A stretch of DNA of 64,000 bases, taken from positions 53,013-117,012 of the forward strand of contig CAUQMS010000015.1 of assembly GCA_963519305.1 (NCBI GenBank), written 5' to 3'. This document shows positions 8,379 to 17,063 of the stretch, piece by piece; position 1 is the first letter of the stretch, and every line of letters begins with the position of its first letter. Origin of the DNA: Ewingella sp963519305. Lineage in GTDB: Bacteria > Pseudomonadota > Gammaproteobacteria > Enterobacterales > Enterobacteriaceae. Position numbers and translations under genes: made by a program. The notes beneath the pieces are model-generated. The model was given only the letters and a program-made list of their open reading frames with translations, was not told the origin of the DNA and made no database searches.

Positions 8379-11186
8379 TTAATTAACGTTCAACGCATCA
8401 TTAACCAGATCTTGCTGCTGCTTCTGGTGAACAGACATATAGCCCACTGCCGGAGAGGCAGACGCCGGACGTCCTGCGTAACGTAAAGAAGCCCCGAAAG
8501 GAATCACTTCACGGAAATTGTGTTGGCTGCAGTACCAGGCACCCTGGTTCAGCGGCTCTTCCTGACACCAGACGAAATCATGAACGTGTGAGAATTTCTC
8601 AAGCACTTCCTGAATGGCCTTGTGCGGGAACGGATACAACTGTTCGATACGAACGATAGCCACATCAGTCTGCTCGTTTTTGCGACGTTGCTCCAGCAGG
8701 TCATAATAGACTTTGCCTGAACACATCACGACGCGCTTAACCTGTTTAGGATCCAGTTCGTCCACTTCACCAATCGCTGGCAGGAAGCTGCCGTTGGCCA
8801 GTTCGTCCAGCGTAGAAACCGCTAACGGATGACGCAACAGAGACTTCGGTGACATCACAATCAGCGGACGGCGCATACCGCGCAGCGCCTGACGACGGAT
8901 CATGTGGTACACCTGCGCCGGGGTAGACGGGATACACACCTGCATATTCTGCTCAGCGCAGAGTTGCAGATAACGCTCCAGACGTGCGGAGGAGTGCTCC
9001 GGACCCTGCCCTTCATAACCGTGTGGAAGCAGCATCACCAGACCACACATGCGGCCCCATTTTTGCTCGCCGGAACTGATGAATTGGTCGATAACCACCT
9101 GAGCGCCGTTGGCGAAGTCACCAAACTGCGCTTCCCAGATGGTCAGGGTGCGCGGTTCAGCGGTGGCATAACCGTATTCGAACGCCAGCACGGCCTCTTC
9201 GGACAACACGGAGTCCCAGACATTGAACATGCCCTGACTGTTGTGAATGTTCGACAGCGGTACATAGACTGAACCATTTTTCTGGTTGTGAACAACCGCA
9301 TGACGGTGGAAGAAAGTCCCGCGCCCCATATCCTCACCGGACAGACGAATTGGAATACCTTCATCTACCAGCGTGGCGTAGGCCAGGTTTTCAGCGCCGC
9401 CCCAGTCAAACTTCTTGTTGCCTTCGGCCATTTCGTTACGGTCAGCGTAAATCTTAGCCACGCGGGCCTGCATTTCAATGGCTTCGGGTACGTGGCTTAC
9501 GCGACGTGCCAGTTCCTGCAAACGCTTCGGTTCGACCTTGTTCGGATACTCTTCATCCCATTCGTGATTCAGGTACGGCGACCAGGTGAAGGTATGCATG
9601 TCGTTTGGACGCCATTCATCCACCACGCAATCACCGGCATCGAGCGCATCACGATACAGGTTGACCATCTCAGTGGCATCTTCCGCACTCGCCACATTCT
9701 GTTCATTCAGAATATCGGCATAGAGTTTGCGCGGAGTCGGATGCTTTTTGATTTTCTGGTACATCAGCGGTTGGGTTGCACTTGGCTCATCGGCCTCGTT
9801 ATGGCCGTGGCGGCGGTAACAGACCAGATCGATCATCACATCACGTTTGAAGGTGTTGCGGAAATCCAACGCCAGACGCGTAACGAAAGCCACCGCTTCC
9901 GGGTCATCCGCATTGACGTGGAAAATCGGCGCCTGCACCATTTTCGCGATGTCAGTACAGTACTCGGTTGAACGCGCATCTTTCGGGTTCGAGGTGGTGA
10001 AGCCGACCTGGTTATTGATGACGATACGCACGGTACCGCCCACTTCATAACCCCGCGCCAGCGACATATTCAGGGTTTCCTGAACCACGCCCTGTCCGGT
10101 GATCGCCGCATCACCATGAATAGTGATTGGCAACACCATGTTGCTGCGCGCTTCATCCAGACGGTCACGACGGGCGCGAACAGAACCAATAACGACCGGG
10201 CTTACGATCTCAAGGTGCGACGGGTTAAACGCCAGCGCCAGGTGAACCATACCGCCTTCGGTTTCCACATCAGACGAGTAGCCCATGTGGTATTTCACGT
10301 CACCGGTACCCAGATGTTCTTTATGCTTGCCGGAGAACTCGTCGAACAGGTCCTGCGGTTTCTTACCCAATACGTTGATCAGCACGTTTAAACGCCCGCG
10401 GTGCGCCATACCCAGCACCACTTCACGCGTCCCGTTTTTACCGGCGTGACGGATCATATCTTTGAGCATAGGGACCAGCGCATCGCCACCTTCCAGTGAG
10501 AAGCGTTTGGCACCCGGGAATTTCGCGCCGAGATAACGTTCCAGACCTTCTGCTGCGGTCAGCTCTTTCAGGAACGTTTTCTTCTCGGTATCAGTGAAAT
10601 TGGCACGCCCCGCTACGGATTCGATACGCTGTTGGATCCAGCGTTTTTCATCGGTATTGGTGATGTGCATATACTCTGCACCGATTGAACCGCAATAGGT
10701 TTGCTTCAGTGCTTTATACAGCTCGCCGAGCTGCATGGTCTCTTTGCCAATGGCAAAAGAACCCACATTGAAGGTTTCCTGGAAATCAGCTTCAGTCAGA
10801 TGGTGGAATGCAGGATCCAAATCCGCCACGTCGTCTTGTTTCCACAAGCCGAGCGGATCGAGATTCGCGTTCTGATGGCCGCGGAAGCGGAAGGCATTGA
10901 TAAGCTGCAATACCTTGACTTGCTTGGCATCCGTTTGTGGATCGCTGATAGCGGAGTTATACCGTGATGCGTCTTTCGCCAGACGGCGGAAGTAATCGCG
11001 TGTTTGAGAATGGAGTTGCTCTGGTTTAACACCCACTGTCGGAAGCTGTTTAAAAATTGAACGCCAGCTATCGTCAACGGAACCAGGATCGGTTAAGTAG
11101 TCTTCATAGAGTTGTTCTATGTAAGACTGGTTTGCACCCGCCAGATAGGAGGAATCCAGCCAGGCCTTCATTGCGCCGTTCTGCAT
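8379..11186 (-). CDS. sucA: 2-oxoglutarate dehydrogenase E1 component
   Basis: SucA is the thiamine-diphosphate-dependent decarboxylase of the 2-oxoglutarate dehydrogenase complex. It has 935 residues against 933 in E. coli and begins MQNGAMKAWLDSSYLAGANQ. Characteristic segments include VVLGMAHRGRLNVL, the ThDP/Mg region around HGDAAITGQGVVQE and ADDPEAVAFVTRLA, and the C-terminal GYMSVHQKQQQDLVNDALN. It is the first suc gene and is probably expressed both by read-through from sdh and from its own upstream region. Confidence 0.98.
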   Translation of the reverse strand: MQNGAMKAWLDSSYLAGANQSYIEQLYEDYLTDPGSVDDSWRSIFKQLPTVGVKPEQLHSQTRDYFRRLAKDASRYNSAISDPQTDAKQVKVLQLINAFRFRGHQNANLDPLGLWKQDDVADLDPAFHHLTEADFQETFNVGSFAIGKETMQLGELYKALKQTYCGSIGAEYMHITNTDEKRWIQQRIESVAGRANFTDTEKKTFLKELTAAEGLERYLGAKFPGAKRFSLEGGDALVPMLKDMIRHAGKNGTREVVLGMAHRGRLNVLINVLGKKPQDLFDEFSGKHKEHLGTGDVKYHMGYSSDVETEGGMVHLALAFNPSHLEIVSPVVIGSVRARRDRLDEARSNMVLPITIHGDAAITGQGVVQETLNMSLARGYEVGGTVRIVINNQVGFTTSNPKDARSTEYCTDIAKMVQAPIFHVNADDPEAVAFVTRLALDFRNTFKRDVMIDLVCYRRHGHNEADEPSATQPLMYQKIKKHPTPRKLYADILNEQNVASAEDATEMVNLYRDALDAGDCVVDEWRPNDMHTFTWSPYLNHEWDEEYPNKVEPKRLQELARRVSHVPEAIEMQARVAKIYADRNEMAEGNKKFDWGGAENLAYATLVDEGIPIRLSGEDMGRGTFFHRHAVVHNQKNGSVYVPLSNIHNSQGMFNVWDSVLSEEAVLAFEYGYATAEPRTLTIWEAQFGDFANGAQVVIDQFISSGEQKWGRMCGLVMLLPHGYEGQGPEHSSARLERYLQLCAEQNMQVCIPSTPAQVYHMIRRQALRGMRRPLIVMSPKSLLRHPLAVSTLDELANGSFLPAIGEVDELDPKQVKRVVMCSGKVYYDLLEQRRKNEQTDVAIVRIEQLYPFPHKAIQEVLEKFSHVHDFVWCQEEPLNQGAWYCSQHNFREVIPFGASLRYAGRPASASPAVGYMSVHQKQQQDLVNDALNVN

Positions 11187-11512
11187 CGTGATCCCTTAAG
11201 CTTTGAAGCTTTAGTTTTCGCCGTGGTTAATAATATTGACCGTGATACACCGCGGTAAGACGGTTTTCCATACAAAAACAGTTCATTGGTCTGGAGCCTG
11301 CGGCTCTATCAAGGAACCTCCAGAAGACAACGTAGATTTTTCATTGTCTTTTGGCGCTGCCCTGCCGGTTCTGACCTTATTATCTCTTCCCTGAAGCTAT
11401 CCTACTCTAGTTAGGAGCAACTTTGTTGCACCTTGTTGCGAATATGTTACCAACAGCTCACTTAATTTTAGCGGGAACACCTGTTCCCGCTAGGGTATTT
11501 GTGCTTATGAAC
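11187..11512. other. sdhB-sucA intergenic region with strong hairpin at 11469-11492
   Basis: The 326-base gap contains no gene. Just 20 bases past sdhB lies a perfect 10-bp stem (TAGCGGGAAC / GTTCCCGCTA) with an ACCT loop. On the transcribed minus strand it is followed by AAAATTAAG, not a U-tract, so it is more likely an RNA-stabilising or processing hairpin than a simple terminator. In E. coli a weak sucA promoter lies in the corresponding region; I cannot assign one here. Confidence 0.6.
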
Positions 11513-12229
11513 TCAGGCACCGCGCTGTAGCAGCATCGATTTGATATGGCCGATGGCTTTGGTCGGGTTCAACCCCTTCGGACATACGCTGACACAGTTC
11601 ATGATGCTGTGGCACCGGAATACGCTGAAAGCATCATCCAGATCGTCAAGGCGCGATTCGGTTTCGGTATCGCGGCTGTCGATCAGGAAGCGGTACGCTG
11701 CCAGTAAACCGGCCGGGCCGACGAACTTGTCCGGGTTCCACCAGAAAGATGGGCAGGACGTCGAGCAACAGGCGCAGAGAATACATTCGTATAATCCGTC
11801 CAGTTTTTCGCGATCGTTCGGCATCTGCAAATGCTCGCGGGCCGGAGGATTTTTCCCATCATTCAATAAGTAAGGCTTAATCTTCTCATACTGCTTATAG
11901 AACTGCCCCATGTCCACTACCAGGTCGCGTACGACCGGTAAACCGGGCAAAGGACGAATGACAATCTTCTTGCCATTCTTCTGCAAAACAGAGACAGGCG
12001 TGATACAAGCCAGACCGTTCTTACCGTTCATGTTAACGCCGTCAGAGCCACAAACGCCCTCGCGGCAGGAGCGACGGAAGGAGAGCGTCGGGTCTTGCTC
12101 TTTGAGCTGGATTAACGCGTCCAGCACCATCATGTCGCGCCCTTCTTCCGCTTCCAGCACGTAATCTTTCATGTGCGGTGCGTCGTCAATGTCCGGGTTA
12201 TAGCGATAAATAGAAAATTCGAGTCTCAT
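11513..12229 (-). CDS. sdhB: Succinate dehydrogenase iron-sulfur subunit
   Basis: SdhB carries electrons from FAD to ubiquinone through [2Fe-2S], [4Fe-4S] and [3Fe-4S] clusters in complex II. The 238-residue protein shows the plant-ferredoxin cysteine loop SCREGVCGSDG and two ferredoxin-type motifs, CILCACCSTSCPSFWWN and CHSIMNCVSVCPKGLNP. It starts at the ATG at 12229, 20 bases after sdhA, and is the last sdh gene before the hairpin-containing gap to sucA. Confidence 0.98.
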   Translation of the reverse strand: MRLEFSIYRYNPDIDDAPHMKDYVLEAEEGRDMMVLDALIQLKEQDPTLSFRRSCREGVCGSDGVNMNGKNGLACITPVSVLQKNGKKIVIRPLPGLPVVRDLVVDMGQFYKQYEKIKPYLLNDGKNPPAREHLQMPNDREKLDGLYECILCACCSTSCPSFWWNPDKFVGPAGLLAAYRFLIDSRDTETESRLDDLDDAFSVFRCHSIMNCVSVCPKGLNPTKAIGHIKSMLLQRGA

Positions 12230-12249
12230 AATTTTTCCCAGCTCATGCC

Positions 12250-14016
12250 CTAGTAAGTACGCGCTTTCGGCGGGAAGGCCGCACGAAGCTTAGGCTGCAT
12301 GTTCACCTCACGGCGGGTCATGCTTTCGGTTTCCGGTTGATAAAGCGTATGGCAGAGCCAGTTAGCGTCATCACGGTCAGGGAAGTCGAAGCGGCTGTGC
12401 GCCCCACGGCTCTCGGTGCGGTAATTGGCAGAAACGGCGGTAGAGAAGGCAGTTTCCATCAGGTTATCCAGTTCCAGGCACTCAACACGCTGGGTGTTGA
12501 ACTCGGTAGAGGTGTCATCCAGACGAGCATATTTCAGACGCTCACGGATCACTTTCAGCTGTTCCAGACCTTCGGCCATCGCATCACCTTCGCGGAAGAC
12601 CGAGAAGTTATGTTGCATACAGGTTTGCAGATCTTTGCGGATAGCCACCGGATCTTCACCGGAGCGGGTATTGTTCCAGCGGTTCATGCGCTCAAGGGAG
12701 ACATCGATGTCATCTTGGGTCGCTTCGCGGCTTTCGCCCTGCTCGTTGATCGACTCCTGCAAATGCAGGCCCGCTGCGCGGCCAAATACCACCAGATCCA
12801 GAAGCGAGTTGCCGCCCAGACGGTTGGCACCGTGAACCGATACGCAGGCAATTTCGCCGACCGCGAACAGGCCAGGGATCACAACATCTTCGCCCTTCTC
12901 GTTCACGCGCAGCGCCTGACCGGTCACTTTGGTCGGAATACCGCCCATCATGTAGTGGCAGGTTGGCAGAACAGGAATAGGTTCTTTGATCGGGTCAACG
13001 TGAGCAAAGGTACGCGACAGTTCAAGAATACCCGGCAAGCGGGACTCCAGAACATCACGGCCCAGATGGTCAAGTTTCAGTTTAACGTGCGGGCCCCACG
13101 GACCTTCACAGCCACGACCTTCACGGATTTCGATCATGATGGAACGCGCCACCACGTCACGACCCGCCAGGTCTTTGGCATTCGGCGCATAACGCTCCAT
13201 GAAGCGTTCGCCATCTTTGTTCAGCAGATAACCGCCTTCACCACGACAGCCTTCTGTCACCAGAACACCGGCACCCGCGATACCCGTCGGGTGGAACTGC
13301 CACATTTCCATGTCCTGCACCGGAACCCCTGCGCGCAGCGCCATACCCACGCCGTCACCGGTGTTGATGTGTGCGTTCGTGGTGGACTGGTAAATACGGC
13401 CTGCACCGCCGGTCGCCAGTACAGTAGCCTTGGCTTTGAAGTAGACCACTTCACCGGTTTCGATACAGATTGCGGTACAACCGACAATCGCCCCGTCCTG
13501 ATTTTTCACCAGATCCAGCGAGTACCATTCGGAAAAAATCGTGGTGCCGTTTTTCAGGTTCTGCTGATAAAGGGTGTGCAACAGTGCATGACCGGTACGG
13601 TCCGCGGCTGCCGCAGTACGTGCCGCCTGCTCGCCACCGAAATTCTTCGACTGACCACCAAACGGACGCTGATAAATTCGGCCGTCATCAAGACGGGAAA
13701 AAGGCAGTCCCATATGTTCCAGCTCAAGAATCGCTTCCGGGCCGGTTTTGCACATATATTCAATCGCGTCCTGATCACCGATATAGTCGGAACCTTTGAC
13801 GGTATCGTACATATGCCATTCCCAGTCATCCTCATGGGTGTTACCCAGCGCGACGGTAATACCGCCCTGCGCTGACACCGTATGGGAGCGGGTCGGGAAA
13901 ACTTTGGAAATCAGGGCACAGGTCTGGCCCGTTTGTGAAATCTGTAATGCGGCACGCATACCGGCGCCACCCGCACCGATAACCACTGCATCAAACTCTC
14001 TGACTGGCAGGTTCAT
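12250..14016 (-). CDS. sdhA: Succinate dehydrogenase flavoprotein subunit
   Basis: SdhA oxidises succinate to fumarate. It has 588 residues, as in E. coli. The N-terminal dinucleotide fold AVVIGAGGAGMRAAL is followed by His45 in SHTVSAQGG, the site of covalent FAD attachment. The active-site arginine region HGANRLGGNSLLDLVVFGR is intact. The start at 14016 is 3 bases after the sdhD stop. It is expressed in the order sdhC-sdhD-sdhA-sdhB. Confidence 0.98.
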   Translation of the reverse strand: MNLPVREFDAVVIGAGGAGMRAALQISQTGQTCALISKVFPTRSHTVSAQGGITVALGNTHEDDWEWHMYDTVKGSDYIGDQDAIEYMCKTGPEAILELEHMGLPFSRLDDGRIYQRPFGGQSKNFGGEQAARTAAAADRTGHALLHTLYQQNLKNGTTIFSEWYSLDLVKNQDGAIVGCTAICIETGEVVYFKAKATVLATGGAGRIYQSTTNAHINTGDGVGMALRAGVPVQDMEMWQFHPTGIAGAGVLVTEGCRGEGGYLLNKDGERFMERYAPNAKDLAGRDVVARSIMIEIREGRGCEGPWGPHVKLKLDHLGRDVLESRLPGILELSRTFAHVDPIKEPIPVLPTCHYMMGGIPTKVTGQALRVNEKGEDVVIPGLFAVGEIACVSVHGANRLGGNSLLDLVVFGRAAGLHLQESINEQGESREATQDDIDVSLERMNRWNNTRSGEDPVAIRKDLQTCMQHNFSVFREGDAMAEGLEQLKVIRERLKYARLDDTSTEFNTQRVECLELDNLMETAFSTAVSANYRTESRGAHSRFDFPDRDDANWLCHTLYQPETESMTRREVNMQPKLRAAFPPKARTY

Positions 14017-14019
14017 TGA

Positions 14020-14367
14020 CTACGCTCCCCAAACAACGATCGTTCCATAAAGTAGATAAACGACTAACGTCACGATGATGGCCAGTTGCAGCACCAGTCG
14101 TACAGCCAGCGGCTTGACGTAATCCGTTAACACCTGCCACATACCAATCCACGCGTGGATCAAAATCGACAACAACGTCAGCAGGGTAAATACTTTGGTA
14201 ATGGAGGAAGCGAAGAAGCCCTGCCAGACATCAAACGTAATGTCATGAGCAATGACAACGAAGCCTACGATATAGAGGATATAAAGAGTAATGACGATAG
14301 CCGAGGCACGCAGCAGCAGCCAGTCGTGCACGCCGTTGCGTCCTAATGCCGAAACATTGTTTACCAT
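14020..14367 (-). CDS. sdhD: Succinate dehydrogenase membrane anchor subunit
   Basis: SdhD is one of two membrane anchors of complex II. The 115-residue protein has three helices and retains His71 and Tyr83, in positions matching the residues that contact heme b and ubiquinone in E. coli. It overlaps sdhC by 7 bases. In enterobacteria the sdhD region of the mRNA is a target for the iron-responsive sRNA RyhB; I did not identify the pairing here. Confidence 0.97.
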   Translation of the reverse strand: MVNNVSALGRNGVHDWLLLRASAIVITLYILYIVGFVVIAHDITFDVWQGFFASSITKVFTLLTLLSILIHAWIGMWQVLTDYVKPLAVRLVLQLAIIVTLVVYLLYGTIVVWGA

Positions 14368-14750
14368 ACGAAGACTCCAGCCAGAATTGACAGCAGGACG
14401 GTAAGACCGATCACCACTTGGGCAGAACGGGTACCGACAGCCAAACTCTCTTCGAGATAGCCAAAATCCATCAGCAAATGGCGAATGCCACCGCAGACGT
14501 GATAGGCCAGAGCAGTGAGTATTCCCCAGAAGATGAATTTAACGACGAAGCCATTCATGATTTCAGCTGCGTGTGCAAACCCTTCAGGCGAAGAGAGCGA
14601 CATGCCGAGCAGCCAGAGGAGGATACCTACAGCGACGAAGGTAATTACGCCGGAGACACGATGTAAGATGGACGCTATCGCAGTAACAGGAAACCGGATC
14701 GTTTGCAGATCCAGATTGACAGGTCTTTGTTTTTTCACGGTTATGCCCAC
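14361..14750 (-). CDS. sdhC: Succinate dehydrogenase cytochrome b556 subunit
   Basis: SdhC anchors complex II and co-ligates heme b. I prefer the GTG at 14750: it gives 129 residues, aligns base for base with the E. coli start (GTGAAAAAACAAAGACCT follows three codons later in both) and is preceded by GAGG. The ATG at 14759, with AAAAGG upstream, is a reasonable alternative; the frame remains open to 14867 without homology. His84, the heme ligand, is present in ALAYHVCGGIRH. It is the promoter-proximal gene of the sdh-suc operon. Confidence 0.95.
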   Translation of the reverse strand: MGITVKKQRPVNLDLQTIRFPVTAIASILHRVSGVITFVAVGILLWLLGMSLSSPEGFAHAAEIMNGFVVKFIFWGILTALAYHVCGGIRHLLMDFGYLEESLAVGTRSAQVVIGLTVLLSILAGVFVW

Positions 14751-15470
14751 ACACCTCATAGAGCCTTTTCGTATCGCAGCGAGCGCGTTGATGACGAAGG
14801 CACTTATTATTTTCCTTCCCCCGGCCTGGGCGGTGTTCAGACAGCAATCAGGGCTAAAGCCCTTCACTTTATGCGCTCAAACAACGACATCCATTGTGAA
14901 TTAGCAGCGCAAAAATGCATTTTCAGATGATAAAAAATGTTGCTGGGTGCTCCTACTTCAGGGTAACCCGGAGACCTGCGGCAAAGTATAGGTTGATCAC
15001 ATTCCTATTACAATTCCCCTACAAACGCTTTGGTCACATTTCTACGAAACAGTGATTTGACTCGCATTTTTCACAATCAATACAAAATAAATTATGTAGT
15101 TTGACATTGGATCAACATTTCCATTACATATTACCCATTCGCTCGCTTCCGTGATGACTTCGATAGACACATCCGCGCTTCCCTGTTAGGCCAAGTTATG
15201 CAAAAGTGGGGATTGTGTAAAACCTCAATGTCTTCGCGAGTAATCATTAAATTGAGCACAAGAAAATAATGATCTATCGAATCTTTAACAACGATGAAAC
15301 GCCGCTTGTCCGTCAAATAGTGGTCTAAGGCCACAAACCGACTGCGCTCTACGCTCCCTTCCCAAATCGATCGCAGAGCCGCCGAAATAATAATGACGGA
15401 GCTTCGGGTCGCATTTCAGGCTGTTCAGTTGTTGAGGATTTTTAAAATAAAGGCGCTAAGGAGACTGTAA
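14751..15470. promoter_or_regulatory. Divergent sdhC-gltA control region
   Basis: The 720-base gap between divergent sdhC and gltA contains no convincing gene; the open frame at 15131-15334 on the minus strand lacks homology. In E. coli this interval carries sdhC promoters and two gltA promoters controlled by ArcA and CRP. A long gltA leader ends with AAGGAG, 8 nt before the ATG. Confidence 0.6.
15101..15129 (+). promoter_or_regulatory. Candidate sigma-70 promoter for gltA
   Basis: A perfect -35 box TTGACA, a 17-bp spacer and a weak -10 TTACAT point towards gltA, predicting a leader of about 330 nt. Position is similar to the distal gltA promoter of E. coli. Consensus match only. Confidence 0.4.
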
Positions 15471-16757
15471 ATGGCTGATAAGAAAGCGACACTTACCCTA
15501 CAAGGTCAAGACCCTATTGAACTCGACGTGCTATCCGGCACATTGGGCCAGGACGAAATTGATATTCGTACCCTCGGCTCAAAAGGCTTGTTCACCTTTG
15601 ACCCCGGCTTTACCTCTACTGCATCCTGTGAATCGAAAATTACCTATATCGACGGTGACGAAGGTATCTTGCTGCACCGTGGATTCCCTATCGATCAGTT
15701 GGCTAAAGAGTCCAACTTCCTGGAAGTGAGCTATCTGCTGTTGTACGGCGAAGCGCCAACCCAGAAACAGTACGAAGATTTCAAAAAAATCGTTGAACGC
15801 CACACCATGGTTCATGAGCAGATCACCCGCCTGTTCCACGGTTTCCGCCGTGACTCGCACCCGATGGCCGTGCTGTGCGGTGTGACCGGCGCACTGGCGG
15901 CGTTCTATCACGACTCCATTGATGTTGAAAATGAACGTCACCGTGAAATTGCCGCTTACCGTCTGCTGTCCAAAATGCCGACCGTGGCTGCCATGTGTTA
16001 CAAATATTCCATCGGCCAGCCGTTCGTTTACCCACGTAACGACCTCTCCTACGCCGGTAACTTCCTGCATATGATGTTCGCCACGCCGTGCGAAGAGTAC
16101 GTAGTGAATCCAGTTCTGGAACGCGCCATGGACCGTATTCTGATCCTGCACGCTGACCACGAACAGAACGCCTCTACCTCTACCGTGCGTACCGCCGGTT
16201 CATCCGGTGCTAACCCGTTCGCCTGTATCGCTGCCGGGATTGCCTCCCTGTGGGGACCGGCTCACGGTGGTGCCAACGAAGCCGCACTGAAAATGCTTGA
16301 AGAGATCAGCAGCGTTGAGCACATTCCAGAATTCATCAAACGTGCGAAAGACAAAAATGATTCGTTCCGTCTGATGGGCTTCGGTCACCGTGTTTACAAA
16401 AACTATGACCCGCGCGCCACAGTAATGCGTGACACTTGTCATGAAGTGCTGAAAGAACTCGATTTGAAAGACAACAACCTGTTGGAAGTGGCGATGGAGT
16501 TGGAACACATCGCGCTGAACGACCCGTACTTCATCGAGAAGAAACTCTACCCGAACGTCGACTTCTACTCAGGCATCATTCTGAAAGCCATGGGTATTCC
16601 GTCTTCTATGTTCACCGTGATCTTCGCGATGGCGCGTACCGTAGGTTGGATTGCTCACTGGAATGAAATGCACCAGGACGGCATTAAAATCGCCCGCCCG
16701 CGTCAGCTCTACACCGGCTATGACAAACGTGATTTCAAGTCTCAGCTGAAAAAATAA
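15471..16757 (+). CDS. gltA: Type II citrate synthase
   Basis: Citrate synthase condenses oxaloacetate with acetyl-CoA. It has 428 residues (427 in E. coli) and is of the hexameric, NADH-inhibited type II class. Active-site segments are WGPAHGGANEAALKML (catalytic His), MGFGHRVYKNYDPRA (oxaloacetate-binding His) and YPNVDFYSG (catalytic Asp). The start has AAGGAG at optimal spacing. It is monocistronic, divergent from sdhC and closed by a strong terminator. Confidence 0.98.
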   Translation: MADKKATLTLQGQDPIELDVLSGTLGQDEIDIRTLGSKGLFTFDPGFTSTASCESKITYIDGDEGILLHRGFPIDQLAKESNFLEVSYLLLYGEAPTQKQYEDFKKIVERHTMVHEQITRLFHGFRRDSHPMAVLCGVTGALAAFYHDSIDVENERHREIAAYRLLSKMPTVAAMCYKYSIGQPFVYPRNDLSYAGNFLHMMFATPCEEYVVNPVLERAMDRILILHADHEQNASTSTVRTAGSSGANPFACIAAGIASLWGPAHGGANEAALKMLEEISSVEHIPEFIKRAKDKNDSFRLMGFGHRVYKNYDPRATVMRDTCHEVLKELDLKDNNLLEVAMELEHIALNDPYFIEKKLYPNVDFYSGIILKAMGIPSSMFTVIFAMARTVGWIAHWNEMHQDGIKIARPRQLYTGYDKRDFKSQLKK

Positions 16758-16783
16758 GCGCCTCATTTTGTTACAGCACACAG

Positions 16784-16812
16784 GCCGGTGAATTTATTCA
16801 CCGGCTTTTTTT
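16784..16812 (+). terminator. Rho-independent terminator of gltA
   Basis: A perfect 9-bp stem GCCGGTGAA / TTCACCGGC with a TTTA loop is followed by seven T, 27 bases after the gltA stop. Confidence 0.93.
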
Positions 16813-16905
16813 ATATTAATCATTACCCCCACTTATATACAGTCACATTAATTATAATTAAAAACAGTTTAAGACACCCTTGTTTTAAAGACCTCCCCGT
16901 CTGCA

Positions 16906-16933
16906 TTTGACGCCTCTAGTGACTCAGTATAAT
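16906..16933 (+). promoter_or_regulatory. Candidate promoter of the autotransporter gene
   Basis: TTTGAC (or TTGACG one base on), a 15-16-bp spacer and a perfect TATAAT lie about 130 bases upstream of the autotransporter start. The rest of the 16813-17063 gap is AT-rich with no other feature seen. Spacing is slightly short, so strength is uncertain. Confidence 0.45.
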
Positions 16934-17063
16934 ATCCATTAAAATTTCTAACCATTCGTTGTATCAAGTAAAAACCAACCGCAATTGTTTTATGCAGTTC
17001 CGTTAACTATTAACACGGGCAATTTATTAACTGGATTAACTCTTCATTCAAGGAAAGAACGAC

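Noticed and set aside
12337..13875. 512-codon open frame on the plus strand
   Set aside because: It is exactly antisense to sdhA, whose identity is certain; the composition is an artefact of high-GC third positions and there is no homology.
15131..15334. 67-codon minus-strand frame between sdhC and gltA
   Set aside because: No homology, and it overlaps the predicted gltA promoter.
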